Below are positions 1 through 7,749 of a stretch of 54,385 nucleotides of DNA, in pieces. Position 1 is the stretch's first letter; each line of letters starts with the position of its first letter. Under the pieces are notes generated by a model. It had not been told where the DNA came from. It searched no databases and saw only the letters and a program-made list of their open reading frames with translations. The position numbers and the translations under genes are program-made. The DNA comes from a virus. The stretch is taken from the IMG/VR virus record IMGVR_UViG_3300045952_000282, positions 1 through 54,385 of that record; one strand, written 5' to 3'.

Positions 1-249
1 AGCGATCTTCTTCGCTACCTCTTCGCGATTCTGCTCGAACGTACGGCGAATGAACGAGCGCTGCGGCACGCCGGCGCGCGGCGACCCGAACTCGTGGATC
101 GCGGCCAGCTCAACTGCGCTAATACCGATCTGCACGCGCCTATCGCTGCCCTTCAGAACACCGACTTTTACCGACGAGCCACCGAGCTTCACGAGCTGCC
201 GCTTCAGCGCCAGCCCCTCGCGCGTCCATTTGGGTTTACGACGCGCCAT
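1..249 (-). CDS. HK97 gp10-like tail completion protein, partial (second, diverged copy)
   Basis: N-terminal 83 codons of a protein homologous to the complete gene at 53710-54225; the rest lies beyond the left end. It starts at ATG 249 with MARRKPKWTREG. The core IHEFGSPRAGVPQRSFIRRTF is typical of the HK97 gp10 family of head-tail joining/tail completion proteins. Relative to the right-end copy it differs by several conservative changes (for example LVKLGGSS versus LAKLGSSS), while its last 111 bases are identical. It is almost certainly the same locus seen from a different strain or assembly path, not a paralogue. Confidence 0.85.
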   Translation of the reverse strand, partial: MARRKPKWTREGLALKRQLVKLGGSSVKVGVLKGSDRRVQIGISAVELAAIHEFGSPRAGVPQRSFIRRTFEQNREEVAKKIA

Positions 250-252
250 GAG

Positions 253-627
253 TCACCCAACGACGGCGAACCTCGCCATTGTCCCGCGAAGAAGAGTGCG
301 GTACTCCTGACCGAAGACAGTCTTGTCAAATGTCGGATCAGCACCCTCCGACGAAACCGCCGAATACTGCCGACTGAGCCCACCCGCAGACTCGCCAGTG
401 ACGATCCCGAAGCCACTGCCCGCGTTAGCGCCCTGAAGCGTGAGCGTACCGAAGTGAGCAGCGAGAAGGATGCGCGCATACTTCAACTTCGGCGACGACT
501 CGCCTCCCCACACGTCAACGGCAAGCGTTGTATTGACATGATTCAGGATCGTGGTCTGCGCGCCGCTGGAGACGGAACTCAGCCCGGAAGAAAAAGCCGT
601 TACATCGCTCCAGGAGATCGACGCCAT
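253..627 (-). CDS. DUF4054-type head-tail connector (adaptor) protein
   Basis: 124 residues. The central ARILLAAHFGTL, then VTGESAGGLSRQYS and the C-terminal FGQEYRTLLRG are the signature of the DUF4054 family. These proteins are encoded between capsid and tail genes in myoviruses with DUF2184 capsids and probably form the adaptor ring under the portal. The stop lies 3 bases upstream of the gp10-like gene and the start is 1 base after the stop of the gene at 629-1327, so it is part of the leftward late operon. A diverged C-terminal fragment reappears at 54229-54385. Confidence 0.8.
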   Translation of the reverse strand: MASISWSDVTAFSSGLSSVSSGAQTTILNHVNTTLAVDVWGGESSPKLKYARILLAAHFGTLTLQGANAGSGFGIVTGESAGGLSRQYSAVSSEGADPTFDKTVFGQEYRTLLRGTMARFAVVG

Positions 628-628
628 G

Positions 629-1327
629 TCACTGCGGCCTCACCAACCGGATTGAAGCGTTGATTGCAGCCGACGCAGTTCCGACGAGCGCGTATGCCAC
701 AATTCCCGGCGAGTGCTGCAGCCGACGAGTGTAAGCGTCACCGGGATTGATCGCGATCGCGCCGTCATCGGCAAAACCGAGGGCCGGGTCAAACGCGAAC
801 CACTCGACACGATGTGTGTCGTCGGCCGGATCTTCCGAGCCCTGCACGTCGCTTAAGGTAATGACGCCTGTACCGGCTGAAGTGATATCAATCGGATCGG
901 CGCCGGTCAGCCAATCATTAAATGACGCGTAGAGCTGGATAGTATTGGCGTCGACAACACCGATCCAGTAGTTAGTAGCGGCCACAATACCACCCGGAAG
1001 TGTAAGCGTGGAAGCTACCGTCACCGGCCCGTCGCCGCCGCGATACGTGTGCCCTGTAATCCCGAGCTCGTTGTCGGTGGTGTCGACTGAGTCAACGGTA
1101 TCGTCGGCGATCGTGCCGGGTTTCCGCTCAGCGCCGCCGATGCGGAAGTTCGTGAGATTGGCCGCCACAGACGACCAGATCTGGAGATCGAACTCGAGAT
1201 TAAGTACAGCTCCCCAGTCGGCGACCGCGCCCCATTGGGCCGGAGGCGGAGGAAACGTGAACGTATCATCACCGCTCGCGAGGGTAACCTCGCTACCGCG
1301 TCGAGCTATTGCTTCCCAAAAAGTCAC
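629..1327 (-). CDS. Virion structural protein with GPV/LPGG insert module
   Basis: 232 residues starting at GTG 1327 behind an AGGAG ribosome-binding site 6 nt upstream. There is no clear enzymatic motif, and it is beta-rich, Thr/Asp-rich and acidic. Residues of about 90-165 contain a module with GDGPVTVASTLTLPGG, then ATNYWIGVVDANTIQL and GTGVITLSD. Similar modules occur in the sheath protein (50084-51718) and in the 524-residue neck protein (51786-53360). It sits between the capsid gene and DUF4054, where head decoration or connector proteins are normally found. The exact role is unknown. Confidence 0.65.
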   Translation of the reverse strand: MTFWEAIARRGSEVTLASGDDTFTFPPPPAQWGAVADWGAVLNLEFDLQIWSSVAANLTNFRIGGAERKPGTIADDTVDSVDTTDNELGITGHTYRGGDGPVTVASTLTLPGGIVAATNYWIGVVDANTIQLYASFNDWLTGADPIDITSAGTGVITLSDVQGSEDPADDTHRVEWFAFDPALGFADDGAIAINPGDAYTRRLQHSPGIVAYALVGTASAAINASIRLVRPQ

Positions 1328-1408
1328 GATTCACTCCTGAAAAGAAAACCGGCGCCGTGGTCGCCGCCAGACGAACACACGGCGCCGGAGGGGAGAGATA
1401 ATTCAGTT

Positions 1409-2359
1409 TTAGATACCGTCGCCGTACGCAACGGCGACCGGGTAGCGAATAACCACGCCGCCGCAGCGAGCGATGCACGGGATCTCGAAGTTCAGGCCAT
1501 ATTGCTGATAAGGCTGCGGGCTGAACTCCATCGGGATCAGAGCACCGCAAACCATCGGATCCTTCACAAAGCAGATCATGCGGTTAGCGTTACCGGCGCC
1601 CGCACCAGACAGCTTATGCCAGCTCTCGACTGAATCGAGGAACGGGCTGTTGCTAAGCAGGTACTGCAGTGCGGTCTTGTCCGCGTTGTCACCCATTGGA
1701 GTGCTCGCCAAGTAGGCGTACTCCATGGCCGGCAACACGAGGGTCATCTTCCCATTCAGGCCCTGCGCTTCTTTCATAGCGTTCCATCGCTGAGCGAGGA
1801 AGGTGTTGACGTCGGCTACCATTTGCGCGCCAGTCGCGTTCGGCGCGCCGGCGTTCAGCCAAGTATCGACGCCACCTTTATCACCAGGGACGAAGGTGCT
1901 GTCGTCAACCTCGCTGTTATTGATGAAGCCCTTCATCTGATGTTCGGTCGAACCGAACGCCAGAAGGTCGTCAATCGATTCTTCGATCGCCTGGCGAGCA
2001 GCGCGGGCGAGCAAATCGCTAAGCGGTTTACCCTTCGCAGCCGCAGCCTTAATCTCGAAGATATCGTAGCCGTACTTATCACCGAGCGGTTTGATCCGGC
2101 TGGTGAACTCTTCGCCCTGGGCCTCGACGGACGGGAGATCCTTCGCGCCCGGCGCGATAATCTTCGCTTTACCGCGAGTCTCATACGTACGATAGGTGTA
2201 CGTATCGTCAGTCTCGCCGACGTCGGCGACTTTTGGGAGAAGCATCCGCCCTTTCAGCAGCGGAAACTTCACGTCATAGATTCGGTTGTCGATGGCTTCA
2301 AGCTCTCGTGCAAAGAAGAGCGACTCGTTGCCGTCGAGCCTGTCTTGTTGTTTGCTCAT
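1409..2359 (-). CDS. Major capsid protein, DUF2184 family
   Basis: 316 residues, normal for DUF2184 HK97-fold capsid proteins. Early residues SLFFARELEAIDNRIYDVKFPLLKGRMLLP, the YTYRTYETRG segment, GEEFTSRIKPLGDKYGYDIFEI and the LLAFGSTEHQMKGFIN region match this family. It forms the icosahedral shell. It lies directly downstream of a decoration-like protein, a coiled-coil scaffold candidate and a DUF2213 protease, the usual gene order in this phage group. No separate promoter is visible, so it is expected to be read from the portal or DUF2213 promoters. Confidence 0.9.
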   Translation of the reverse strand: MSKQQDRLDGNESLFFARELEAIDNRIYDVKFPLLKGRMLLPKVADVGETDDTYTYRTYETRGKAKIIAPGAKDLPSVEAQGEEFTSRIKPLGDKYGYDIFEIKAAAAKGKPLSDLLARAARQAIEESIDDLLAFGSTEHQMKGFINNSEVDDSTFVPGDKGGVDTWLNAGAPNATGAQMVADVNTFLAQRWNAMKEAQGLNGKMTLVLPAMEYAYLASTPMGDNADKTALQYLLSNSPFLDSVESWHKLSGAGAGNANRMICFVKDPMVCGALIPMEFSPQPYQQYGLNFEIPCIARCGGVVIRYPVAVAYGDGI

Positions 2360-2377
2360 GGTATCTGGTCGCCTTCC

Positions 2378-2887
2378 TTAGTCGTTGTTCAGAGCCGCAA
2401 CTGCGTTCATGTCGATTTCGAGCAGCGCCGTTCCACCGTCACTGCCGCCCTCGAGATACTGCGCACCCGCGAGGACCGCGCAATCGGTGGAATCCGCCGT
2501 AGTGCGAAACGCGCCGAGCTGCTCACCGGTGTCGGCCACAACGCGCACGCGAACCGCCTCACCAGCGACGACATCCTCTTCAAGGAGAACGCGAATAGTC
2601 CCCTTGCGAAGAACAGCAACGGAAGCGCTCGGCTTCAAACCATCGTCTCCGAGGTTGTCGAGATCACTCGATCCCTTTGAATAGGCGTGTGAGTGCATCA
2701 CGACACCGAGTGGCACTGTGCCGTCGGTCGGAAGCTTGCACTCGCCTTCGGTAGTCGTGGCGACCACGAGGACGCCAAACGGAATCTCCGCCGTAGTTTC
2801 AGCGTTGAAATAAGATTGCGAGGAGAGATGTTGGTCGACAACGCCGGCAAACACTTCACGCTGCGCGTTAACTTCAGATTGAGACAT
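2378..2887 (-). CDS. Capsid decoration/cement-like protein
   Basis: 169 residues, overlapping the stop of the upstream scaffold gene (TAATG at 2887). The sequence is beta-rich: IPFGVLVVATTTEGECKLPTDGTVPLGVVMHSH is followed by ASVAVLRKGTIRVLLEEDVVAGEAV. This pattern of exposed beta strands ending in a KG-x-I-x-V-x-x-E turn is typical of structural cement proteins (DUF2190/gp24-like) encoded just upstream of DUF2184 capsids. Assignment rests on fold-like pattern and position; no catalytic residues are visible. Confidence 0.7.
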   Translation of the reverse strand: MSQSEVNAQREVFAGVVDQHLSSQSYFNAETTAEIPFGVLVVATTTEGECKLPTDGTVPLGVVMHSHAYSKGSSDLDNLGDDGLKPSASVAVLRKGTIRVLLEEDVVAGEAVRVRVVADTGEQLGAFRTTADSTDCAVLAGAQYLEGGSDGGTALLEIDMNAVAALNND

Positions 2888-3492
2888 TAGCGGCTCTCCT
2901 TTTCGAAGGCGAGGTTGTTTTGACGGTCAAGGAAACGCTCACGGGCTGAGCGATTGTCCCGGCGCTCTTCAGTCGCCGGCGCGCGCTCGGTGATCTCGCG
3001 GACGCGAGCCATTGCGGCCACGCCCTGCGCACGGTTCTTCACGAGGGTTTTGAAACAACCACTGACGAAGGCGTCAGCTGCGTTGGCTTCAACGGGAGCG
3101 TCAAGTCGCTCAATCACTTTAATCATGACCTGGCGATCGGTGTACTCATCGAGACGCTCGTCGCCGAGGACTTCGGCCGCCTGGCGCTCCAGTTCCACAC
3201 GAGCACGCACCGCTTCGCGGACTCTGGCCGGTTCGTTCGCGGCATAATCTTTACGAGCTTTGTCCTGCGCCTGCACTTGCTTCTTCAGCGACGCGTTCTC
3301 GAGTTTCAATTTCTCGATGTTCACGTCCGCACGTTCTTTCTGAAGAGCCTCGTGGCCGGCCTTTTCCGCACGAAGTTTGCCTTTCAGATCTTCGATCTCG
3401 ACCGTAGCAGCATCGAGAGCTTGCTCAGCGTTATCCGCCCGGAGAGACTCCGCAGCGAGCTGCGTCATTGCATCATTAAGTTGATCTTCCAC
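2887..3492 (-). CDS. Coiled-coil capsid scaffold-like protein
   Basis: About 201 residues from GTG 3492, chosen because GGAG (within CGGAGATAA) lies 8 nt upstream, just at the stop of DUF2213. ATG 3519 is an alternative that overlaps that stop. The first ~100 residues are a continuous heptad-like coiled coil (AAESLRADNAEQALDAATVE, then LKLENASLKKQVQAQDKA). A charged helical C-terminus ends in RFLDRQNNLAFEKESR. Related phages often carry the protease and scaffold as one fused polypeptide; here they are two adjacent genes. The inferred role is internal scaffolding for capsid assembly. Confidence 0.7.
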   Translation of the reverse strand: MEDQLNDAMTQLAAESLRADNAEQALDAATVEIEDLKGKLRAEKAGHEALQKERADVNIEKLKLENASLKKQVQAQDKARKDYAANEPARVREAVRARVELERQAAEVLGDERLDEYTDRQVMIKVIERLDAPVEANAADAFVSGCFKTLVKNRAQGVAAMARVREITERAPATEERRDNRSARERFLDRQNNLAFEKESR

Positions 3493-3496
3493 TTGG

Positions 3497-4078
3497 TTAT
3501 CTCCGAGCGAGAAGTACATTTGAAACGGCCATCGCAGAATCACGATGCGCCGGAGAAACTGAATCCATGCGCGCACGCACCTCCGTGCCGGCGCGACCGC
3601 TGTACACGAGCGCAACATGGTCGGCGACGATCTGGCGCTGCACTGCGTCGTAACGCTGACCATCCGGCGTCACGCCAGGGGTCCGGTCAAGCTCCACCTT
3701 GTAGCCGGCGCTAAGCTGTAGCTTGCCGGCTTCCATCGCTGCGATCGTGGATTTGTCGAAGACCGTAATCCGAGCACGGACCTTGTCACCGTCCCGTCGC
3801 ACATTGCTGATAGCGCCAACCACGTGACCGCGGGCATTCGCACCAAGCAGTCCGGCCGGATGATCGTTCGTCAGAGGCACACCCTCAAATGAGGAGAGCG
3901 ACTCAGAACGAAACACTTCGTCAGCCGGGCGGTACTCACGACGCTCCTGATTACCGTCGGCGTAAGAAAGGATCCCGACGCGCGCGAGATAAGCATCAAC
4001 GCGAATACGCCCGTCGCCCAAGCGTTGCACGGGTTCAAGAGCGCACATATCAAAGCGAACGAGTGACACCGGGGTCAC
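3497..4078 (-). CDS. DUF2213 capsid maturation protease-like protein
   Basis: 193 residues from GTG 4078. Segments characteristic of DUF2213 are present: GDGRIRVDAYLARVGILSYADG, then EVFRSESLSSFEGVPLTNDHP, HVVGAISNVR and LSAGYKVELD. Members are encoded just before scaffold and capsid genes and are thought to be the prohead protease. A GTCGAC-box promoter lies immediately upstream on the same strand (4086-4120), giving a leader of only a few nucleotides. ATG at codon 11 (MCALEPVQR) is an alternative start. Confidence 0.8.
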   Translation of the reverse strand: MTPVSLVRFDMCALEPVQRLGDGRIRVDAYLARVGILSYADGNQERREYRPADEVFRSESLSSFEGVPLTNDHPAGLLGANARGHVVGAISNVRRDGDKVRARITVFDKSTIAAMEAGKLQLSAGYKVELDRTPGVTPDGQRYDAVQRQIVADHVALVYSGRAGTEVRARMDSVSPAHRDSAMAVSNVLLARR

Positions 4079-4085
4079 TCACGAG

Positions 4086-4120
4086 ATTAACATAAAAGCG
4101 TCGACTCGTCGATAGTCTAA
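4086..4120 (-). promoter_or_regulatory. GTCGAC-box promoter for DUF2213/scaffold/capsid genes
   Basis: On the minus strand, TTAGAC (4120-4115), a 17-bp spacer and TTTTAT (4097-4092). GTCGAC at 4105-4100 and a degenerate GTTAAT at 4091-4086 flank the -10 box with the same 14-bp spacing seen in other promoters here. The predicted transcript starts about 7 nt before the GTG at 4078. Confidence 0.5.
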
Positions 4121-4149
4121 CGGGTAGCAATCATTAACATGTTGTGTAG

Positions 4150-4177
4150 TTCTGAATGGATAGCAATCCGGTAGACT
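4150..4177 (+). promoter_or_regulatory. Possible weak promoter for small membrane protein
   Basis: TTCTGA (4150-4155), a 16-bp spacer and TAGACT (4172-4177). The -10-like box ends 8 nt before ATG 4186, so a transcript would be leaderless or nearly so. No GTCGAC box is present in the expected positions. The match is weak and mainly notable for its position. Confidence 0.25.
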
Positions 4178-4185
4178 GAAGAGCG

Positions 4186-4533
4186 ATGACGTGGATTTGG
4201 GTGTCCGGGCTCTTCCTGGCGATGGCTGCTGTCGCCGCCGCTATCTCGTGCGCTTACCACCATGCACGCGAGGACGGGCGCGCACTCACGGCCGCGAACT
4301 GGGGACTGCTGCTCGACGTGCTGCAAACCGCACCGATTCTCTTCCTCTGGTTTGCGGACTCGCCGGCTGCTCTGATCGGTGACTTCCTCGGCGGATGGTT
4401 CGGTGTGTTCTTCGGCGTTCGTTATGTTACGCGCAAGGCCGGTTCGGCGACTCGAACGCGAATAAAAAACAAGTCCCCTCGGAGTCGCGGAAAGTGTTCG
4501 AAGAAGCGTCCACGGAAACCACGACGCCGGTGA
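4186..4533 (+). CDS. Small membrane protein, opposite strand to head genes
   Basis: 115 residues. Three hydrophobic segments (WIWVSGLFLAMAAVAAAIS; a second ending APILFLWF; then ALIGDFLGGWFGVFFGV) are followed by a very basic tail (KKRPRKPRRR). It is the only rightward gene inside the leftward head operon. Its 3' end overlaps a 77-residue minus-strand gene by 107 bases. No family is recognised. Such isolated, oppositely oriented membrane genes are often accessory (moron-like) genes. The basic tail may partly be a by-product of reading antisense to the overlapping gene. Confidence 0.5.
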   Translation: MTWIWVSGLFLAMAAVAAAISCAYHHAREDGRALTAANWGLLLDVLQTAPILFLWFADSPAALIGDFLGGWFGVFFGVRYVTRKAGSATRTRIKNKSPRSRGKCSKKRPRKPRRR

Positions 4534-4660
4534 CCCAACACTCCTCGTCACCGAGCTCAAGCACGAACGACTGGCCGACGCGCGGCAACTCCGTCGCCCA
4601 ACCGGAGACCGCAGTCGGATCTGCGTTGACACTGAGATCGATTAACCGGATGTGCATCAC
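4427..4660 (-). CDS. Small uncharacterised head-operon protein
   Basis: 76-77 residues. GTG 4660 overlaps the stop of the head morphogenesis gene (TGATG context), the usual sign of translational coupling. The sequence is beta-rich (HIRLIDLSVNAD, then VGQSFVLELGDEECWVTGVVV) with no motif I recognise. It lies antisense to the 3' part of the membrane protein gene at 4186-4533, so at least one of the two is under constrained dual coding. Function unknown. Confidence 0.55.
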   Translation of the reverse strand: MMHIRLIDLSVNADPTAVSGWATELPRVGQSFVLELGDEECWVTGVVVSVDASSNTFRDSEGTCFLFAFESPNRPCA

Positions 4661-5508
4661 TCGTTTGACTCTCCGAGAATGTCGTCGAAAACAGGGTCCG
4701 CAAAACAGCGACAGTTGATAGGCTCGCCCGGGAGTCCTTCTGTCGGGTGGCCCTTCGGATACTTGAAAGTTTCACCGTCGAGCTGTCGGTGAAGCGGGCG
4801 AACGCGGGCATCGTGCACGCTGCGCCAGATGAACTTCTCCACACCGAGCGCCTGATGTCGCGCGGCATTAACCTGACCGTACATCTTCCCGACCTGATCC
4901 CGTGCAATGAGTTTCGACTTCTCCTCAGCGACGCCAAGTTTTAACTCGATCTCTTCCGCTAAATGCTTATGCAAGGTACCGTTAACAAGCGCGCGCGTCG
5001 CGGCCTGCTCAATCTCCGCTAGCGTCCGCTGCGGAAGCGCGGTGATGAGTGAGACGTTCTCATTAATAAATCCTTCGATCTGCGGTACGAGATTAGGCTC
5101 TCGCGCAAACACGTTCGCACCGAGCGCCGCGTGCACCTGGCGATCAAGCTGAACACGCTGATAGGTCGCAATCTGCCGCGCAAACTTACCGGCCAGTTCT
5201 TCGACCGCCTGCAGGGAGATCGCCCGGCCCAGCGCGGCCGTTGCTTCGGCGATGAGCTGGCGCACGCGCGAGCCCTCGCCCGCGTCGGTGCGCTCGTGCG
5301 CGGCGGACTCGACAAGACGTGGCAAGGCGTCACGCAGCGGCTGGAGCGAGCGTCGCACCTCGTCAACGATCCGCAGGAGAGCCGCGGCGTACTCGCGTTC
5401 AATTGTCTTCGGGAAGACCTGGCGGGGTATACGTCGACGCGGCGGTCGAATCCCGAGCGAACGGCGCAGACGGAGCAACCGCACGGTTTCTGCGGTACGG
5501 GGATTCAC
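4657..5508 (-). CDS. Head morphogenesis protein, phage Mu F / SPP1 gp7 type
   Basis: 283 residues from GTG 5508, which shares a base with the portal stop codon. The C-terminal third carries the family signature: IARDQVGKMYGQVNAARHQ, FIWRSVHDARVRPLHRQLDG and the closing PGEPINCRC. These minor head proteins bind the portal and are packaged in the capsid. The N-terminal half is helical and Arg-rich. It follows the portal directly, the standard order in this gene cluster. Confidence 0.88.
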   Translation of the reverse strand: MNPRTAETVRLLRLRRSLGIRPPRRRIPRQVFPKTIEREYAAALLRIVDEVRRSLQPLRDALPRLVESAAHERTDAGEGSRVRQLIAEATAALGRAISLQAVEELAGKFARQIATYQRVQLDRQVHAALGANVFAREPNLVPQIEGFINENVSLITALPQRTLAEIEQAATRALVNGTLHKHLAEEIELKLGVAEEKSKLIARDQVGKMYGQVNAARHQALGVEKFIWRSVHDARVRPLHRQLDGETFKYPKGHPTEGLPGEPINCRCFADPVFDDILGESNE

Positions 5509-7064
5509 TACTCCTCGTGCTTCCGTTTGCGTGTCTTTTTGCGGGGTGCTTCGTCTTTTTTGTCGGATTCCGATGGCTCACTCGGAGCTTCGGACGCGCT
5601 GACTTCAAGCTGTTTCTCAGCGAGTTCCCGTTCGGCTTCTTCCTCATCGAGTTCCCTTTGAGACTTCACAGGCGCGTCTGCGGCCGGCTCCAGTTTCGCG
5701 CGCGCTTCGAAATCAATCACAGTCTCAAAACTGTACTCGTCACCGCCGTAGCGATTGAGCGCTACCTCTTCGGCAGACAACACGCAGTTCGTGATGTTGA
5801 TGGAGTCAGCTTGCGCCTGGATCATGCGCGCCTCCGCCATCTCTTTCTCCGTCGCTTGCCAGAGGGGACGGAAGCGGAAACTCCAATGCTCTGGCTCCTT
5901 GATCTTGAGGGCCGCGAAAGTCACCTGTGCGATGTACTCGAGACGAGGGCGCAGCTTGCGATCCTGCAGGCCGGCAATCTTATCGTACCAGAACCGGATG
6001 TCCGCGTTCCCAGTGGCGTTCAGGCCGGCCGGACTCTGTCCCATGAGGCGCGTGACCGGGATATCGCCGGCTGCGGCGATGCGAACTGCGAACCGATCGA
6101 GCGTCTCTGGCATACCGGAGATCGGAGTCTGCTGTCTCTGGAAGTCGTCTTCTTTATCGACGACGACGATACGCGAGAAGCTCCGACCCATTTCGAGCGC
6201 TTGCAGGCGCGCCTTCACAGCCGTGGTGTTGTTCTCCGCGGCCATGATGTCGAAGTCTTTCATCTTATACACGCCCTGCGCAAAATCGCGCATGAGGTAC
6301 CCGGCCGCACTCCAAGCTACACCGAAGTCGAAGAGCACGCGGCGGACGCGGCTGAGAACGGAGTCACCCCAACCCTCGTAAGGTTGATCGCCGCGCTTCC
6401 GGGAGACGCGAATCCCTGGGAAGAGAATCAGACGCGTCTCGTGAATGAGCTGCTCACTGATGAAGCCGCCGCGGCCAACACCGTGCGGACGCAGACGCCA
6501 GAGCTCGACCTGGCCGTACTTCGGTGCCGTCGGGTTCTCGTAGTATGTCTCCGGGATCAGCTCGTCCGGCTGCAATGTCGTGAGGAAGTCGAAAGAGGTG
6601 ACAGTCTTCAGGTTGAGCGGCAGCTGCCAGCTCACCTGCATATCGTTGACGCCGAGCAGGATCGCCGCGCCCCCATACGCGCGCTCGTAGGAGATCGCGT
6701 CCCATAACGCCGGCGTGAGTCCGAGCTCTTCCCACTTCGAGTGCATCTTCTCCGCGATACCCTTCGCGTCGAGATTCTTGTCGGTGGCTTCGCGCACGCG
6801 AAGCTCGAACCCGGCGCGAAGCATCTCGTCGGCGTACGCCTCGACGATCTTAGCTGCCATGTCCTCGGTGCGCCAAAGGAGCGCCGCTTCCTCAATCGGG
6901 ACGATATCAGCGCGATAACTGTCCGCACTGCGCCTGTCCGCGCTAGTTCCGAAGCCGCCGAGGACGTTTACGTAATCATCACCACGCGCGGCCTTACGCG
7001 GTGCAGGACAGAGCGGGCAGGTCCCGCCGGTAAGTGCGCGGACGGTAGAGTGGGAGCAGGACAC
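5508..7064 (-). CDS. Portal protein, DUF1073 type, with N-terminal Cys/His tag
   Basis: 518 residues from GTG 7064. The DUF1073-type core includes AAKIVEAYADEMLRAGFEL, AISYERAYGGAAILLG and, later, GDIPVTRLMGQSPAGLNATG. A Glu/Lys-rich tail follows residue ~460. It forms the portal dodecamer at the packaging vertex. Residues 1-20 (C3, H5, C16, C19 with LTGGTCPLC) are unusual for portals and closely match the N-terminus of the large terminase. The start codon is fixed by a GTCGAC-box promoter ending 7 nt upstream, implying a leaderless mRNA. Confidence 0.88.
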   Translation of the reverse strand: MSCSHSTVRALTGGTCPLCPAPRKAARGDDYVNVLGGFGTSADRRSADSYRADIVPIEEAALLWRTEDMAAKIVEAYADEMLRAGFELRVREATDKNLDAKGIAEKMHSKWEELGLTPALWDAISYERAYGGAAILLGVNDMQVSWQLPLNLKTVTSFDFLTTLQPDELIPETYYENPTAPKYGQVELWRLRPHGVGRGGFISEQLIHETRLILFPGIRVSRKRGDQPYEGWGDSVLSRVRRVLFDFGVAWSAAGYLMRDFAQGVYKMKDFDIMAAENNTTAVKARLQALEMGRSFSRIVVVDKEDDFQRQQTPISGMPETLDRFAVRIAAAGDIPVTRLMGQSPAGLNATGNADIRFWYDKIAGLQDRKLRPRLEYIAQVTFAALKIKEPEHWSFRFRPLWQATEKEMAEARMIQAQADSINITNCVLSAEEVALNRYGGDEYSFETVIDFEARAKLEPAADAPVKSQRELDEEEAERELAEKQLEVSASEAPSEPSESDKKDEAPRKKTRKRKHEE

Positions 7065-7065
7065 C

Positions 7066-7101
7066 GTCTACAGTATAACGTCGACCATGCTAGCTCTGCA
7101 A
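7066..7101 (-). promoter_or_regulatory. GTCGAC-box promoter of the portal operon (leaderless)
   Basis: On the minus strand, TTGCAG, an 18-bp spacer and TATACT (7077-7072). GTCGAC (7085-7080) and GTAGAC (7071-7066) flank the -10 box with starts 14 bp apart. The GTG start codon of the portal is at 7064, so the -10 box ends 7 nt before it and there is no room for a ribosome-binding site. Confidence 0.65.
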
Positions 7102-7156
7102 TAATGTTATGAAATCATTTGGTTTTTCAACAGGTTGAAAGTCGGTCGCTATTCAC

Positions 7157-7192
7157 TTGTGTTCGGTGAACGGTCGACGTTATAGTGTCGAC
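7157..7192 (+). promoter_or_regulatory. GTCGAC-box promoter, rightward (leaderless)
   Basis: TTGTGT (7157-7162), an 18-bp spacer and TATAGT (7181-7186). Perfect GTCGAC boxes at 7173-7178 and 7187-7192 flank the -10 box. ATG 7193 follows immediately. It is divergent to the portal promoter about 90 bp away, so both could be co-regulated by one protein. Confidence 0.65.
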
Positions 7193-7414
7193 ATGGCGAG
7201 AGAGAAGAAACCAAGCTTTCAAGTGGGTGATGAGGTTGTTCTGGCGTCGCATGTTTCGACCTCGTACTACCCGGGCGTTCTTCGCGACACGGTATTGCGT
7301 GTGTCCGCAGTTTGCGGCACGGGCACAAAACGCAATCCGTGGACGCTGCGCGTCACCGACGGTACCAACTTCTGGGGGAATGAGCCGAACGACTTCGTTA
7401 AGGTGGTGCGCTAA
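7193..7414 (+). CDS. Small SH3-like beta-barrel protein
   Basis: 73 residues from ATG 7193; a longer reading from 7157 would run through the promoter and is rejected. The sequence begins MAREKKPSFQVGDEVVLASH and continues with alternating hydrophobic strands (VLRVSAVC, WTLRVTDG). This resembles small SH3/KOW-like barrels that bind nucleic acid or protein. No specific family is recognised. It is the first gene of the rightward lysogeny module, with its own leaderless promoter, so it may be expressed in the lysogen. Confidence 0.6.
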   Translation: MAREKKPSFQVGDEVVLASHVSTSYYPGVLRDTVLRVSAVCGTGTKRNPWTLRVTDGTNFWGNEPNDFVKVVR

Positions 7415-7452
7415 CGCGCCGCCATTCTCTACCAAGCGCAAAGGAGCAATCT

Positions 7453-7647
7453 ATGTACACTGTCGAAAAACAACTGACCGCTCTCATACTCGGAACTCTC
7501 GCCCTTCTGGCAATCCTGGCGCTGTTCGGCGCCTGCGACACGTCCAGCCCACCCGAGATCGGGGAGTTGCAAACCGACTGCCCGGTAGATGTCGACGAGC
7601 TGTGCTTGATCGACAACGTTTGGCAGGAGTGTCCGGCTGTTGACTAG
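7453..7647 (+). CDS. Small putative lipoprotein
   Basis: 64 residues behind a strong AAAGGAG site 6 nt upstream. A basic start (MYTVEKQ) is followed by the hydrophobic stretch LILGTLALLAILALFGAC. The Cys could be a lipobox Cys, although F at -3 is not ideal. The mature part is short, acidic and holds three more Cys (CPVDVDELC, QEC), perhaps forming a disulfide. Its stop codon lies inside the first integrase arm-type repeat (7639-7658). Function unknown; an envelope-located lysogenic protein is possible. Confidence 0.55.
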   Translation: MYTVEKQLTALILGTLALLAILALFGACDTSSPPEIGELQTDCPVDVDELCLIDNVWQECPAVD

Positions 7648-7658
7648 TTGTTGACTAG
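7639..7658 (+). repeat. Integrase arm-type sites, left pair
   Basis: Two direct copies of GTTGACTAG at 7639-7647 and 7650-7658, 11 bp apart. A second pair in the same orientation lies on the other side of the attP core at 7869-7889. This arrangement fits arm-type binding sites of a tyrosine integrase. Confidence 0.6.
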
Positions 7659-7704
7659 CCGGCGGCTCTGAAGCGCTTTACAGCGTGGAACTGTCTGGAT
7701 TCAT

Positions 7705-7749
7705 TGGAGCCGATGGACAGGATTGAACTGTCGACCTACGGTTTACGAA
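7705..7749 (-). other. attP: attP core: 3' half of a tRNA-Thr(CGT)-like gene
   Basis: The minus strand reads as the anticodon loop (TTCGTAA), 3' anticodon stem, variable loop AGGTC, T-arm (GACAG-TTCAATC-CTGTC), acceptor strand CATCGGC, U73 and CCA. The 5' half that would pair with these stems is absent, so it is not a working tRNA. It is the segment shared between phage and host tRNA gene at an integration site. It lies 400 bp upstream of the integrase. The identity block predicts insertion into a host tRNA-Thr gene that is restored by the phage copy. Confidence 0.75.

Noticed and set aside
1823-2680. A 285-codon plus-strand frame opposite capsid and decoration genes
   Set aside because: Antisense shadow; the minus strand encodes the recognised DUF2184 capsid.
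3519-3663. Longer N-terminus for the scaffold-like protein
   Set aside because: The upstream part is Arg/Cys-rich, antagonistic to the overlapping DUF2213 frame, and a better-spaced ribosome site precedes GTG 3492.
5319-6707. A 462-codon plus-strand frame opposite the portal and head genes
   Set aside because: Antisense shadow of the portal/Mu F genes in GC-rich DNA; the opposite strand carries clear family motifs.
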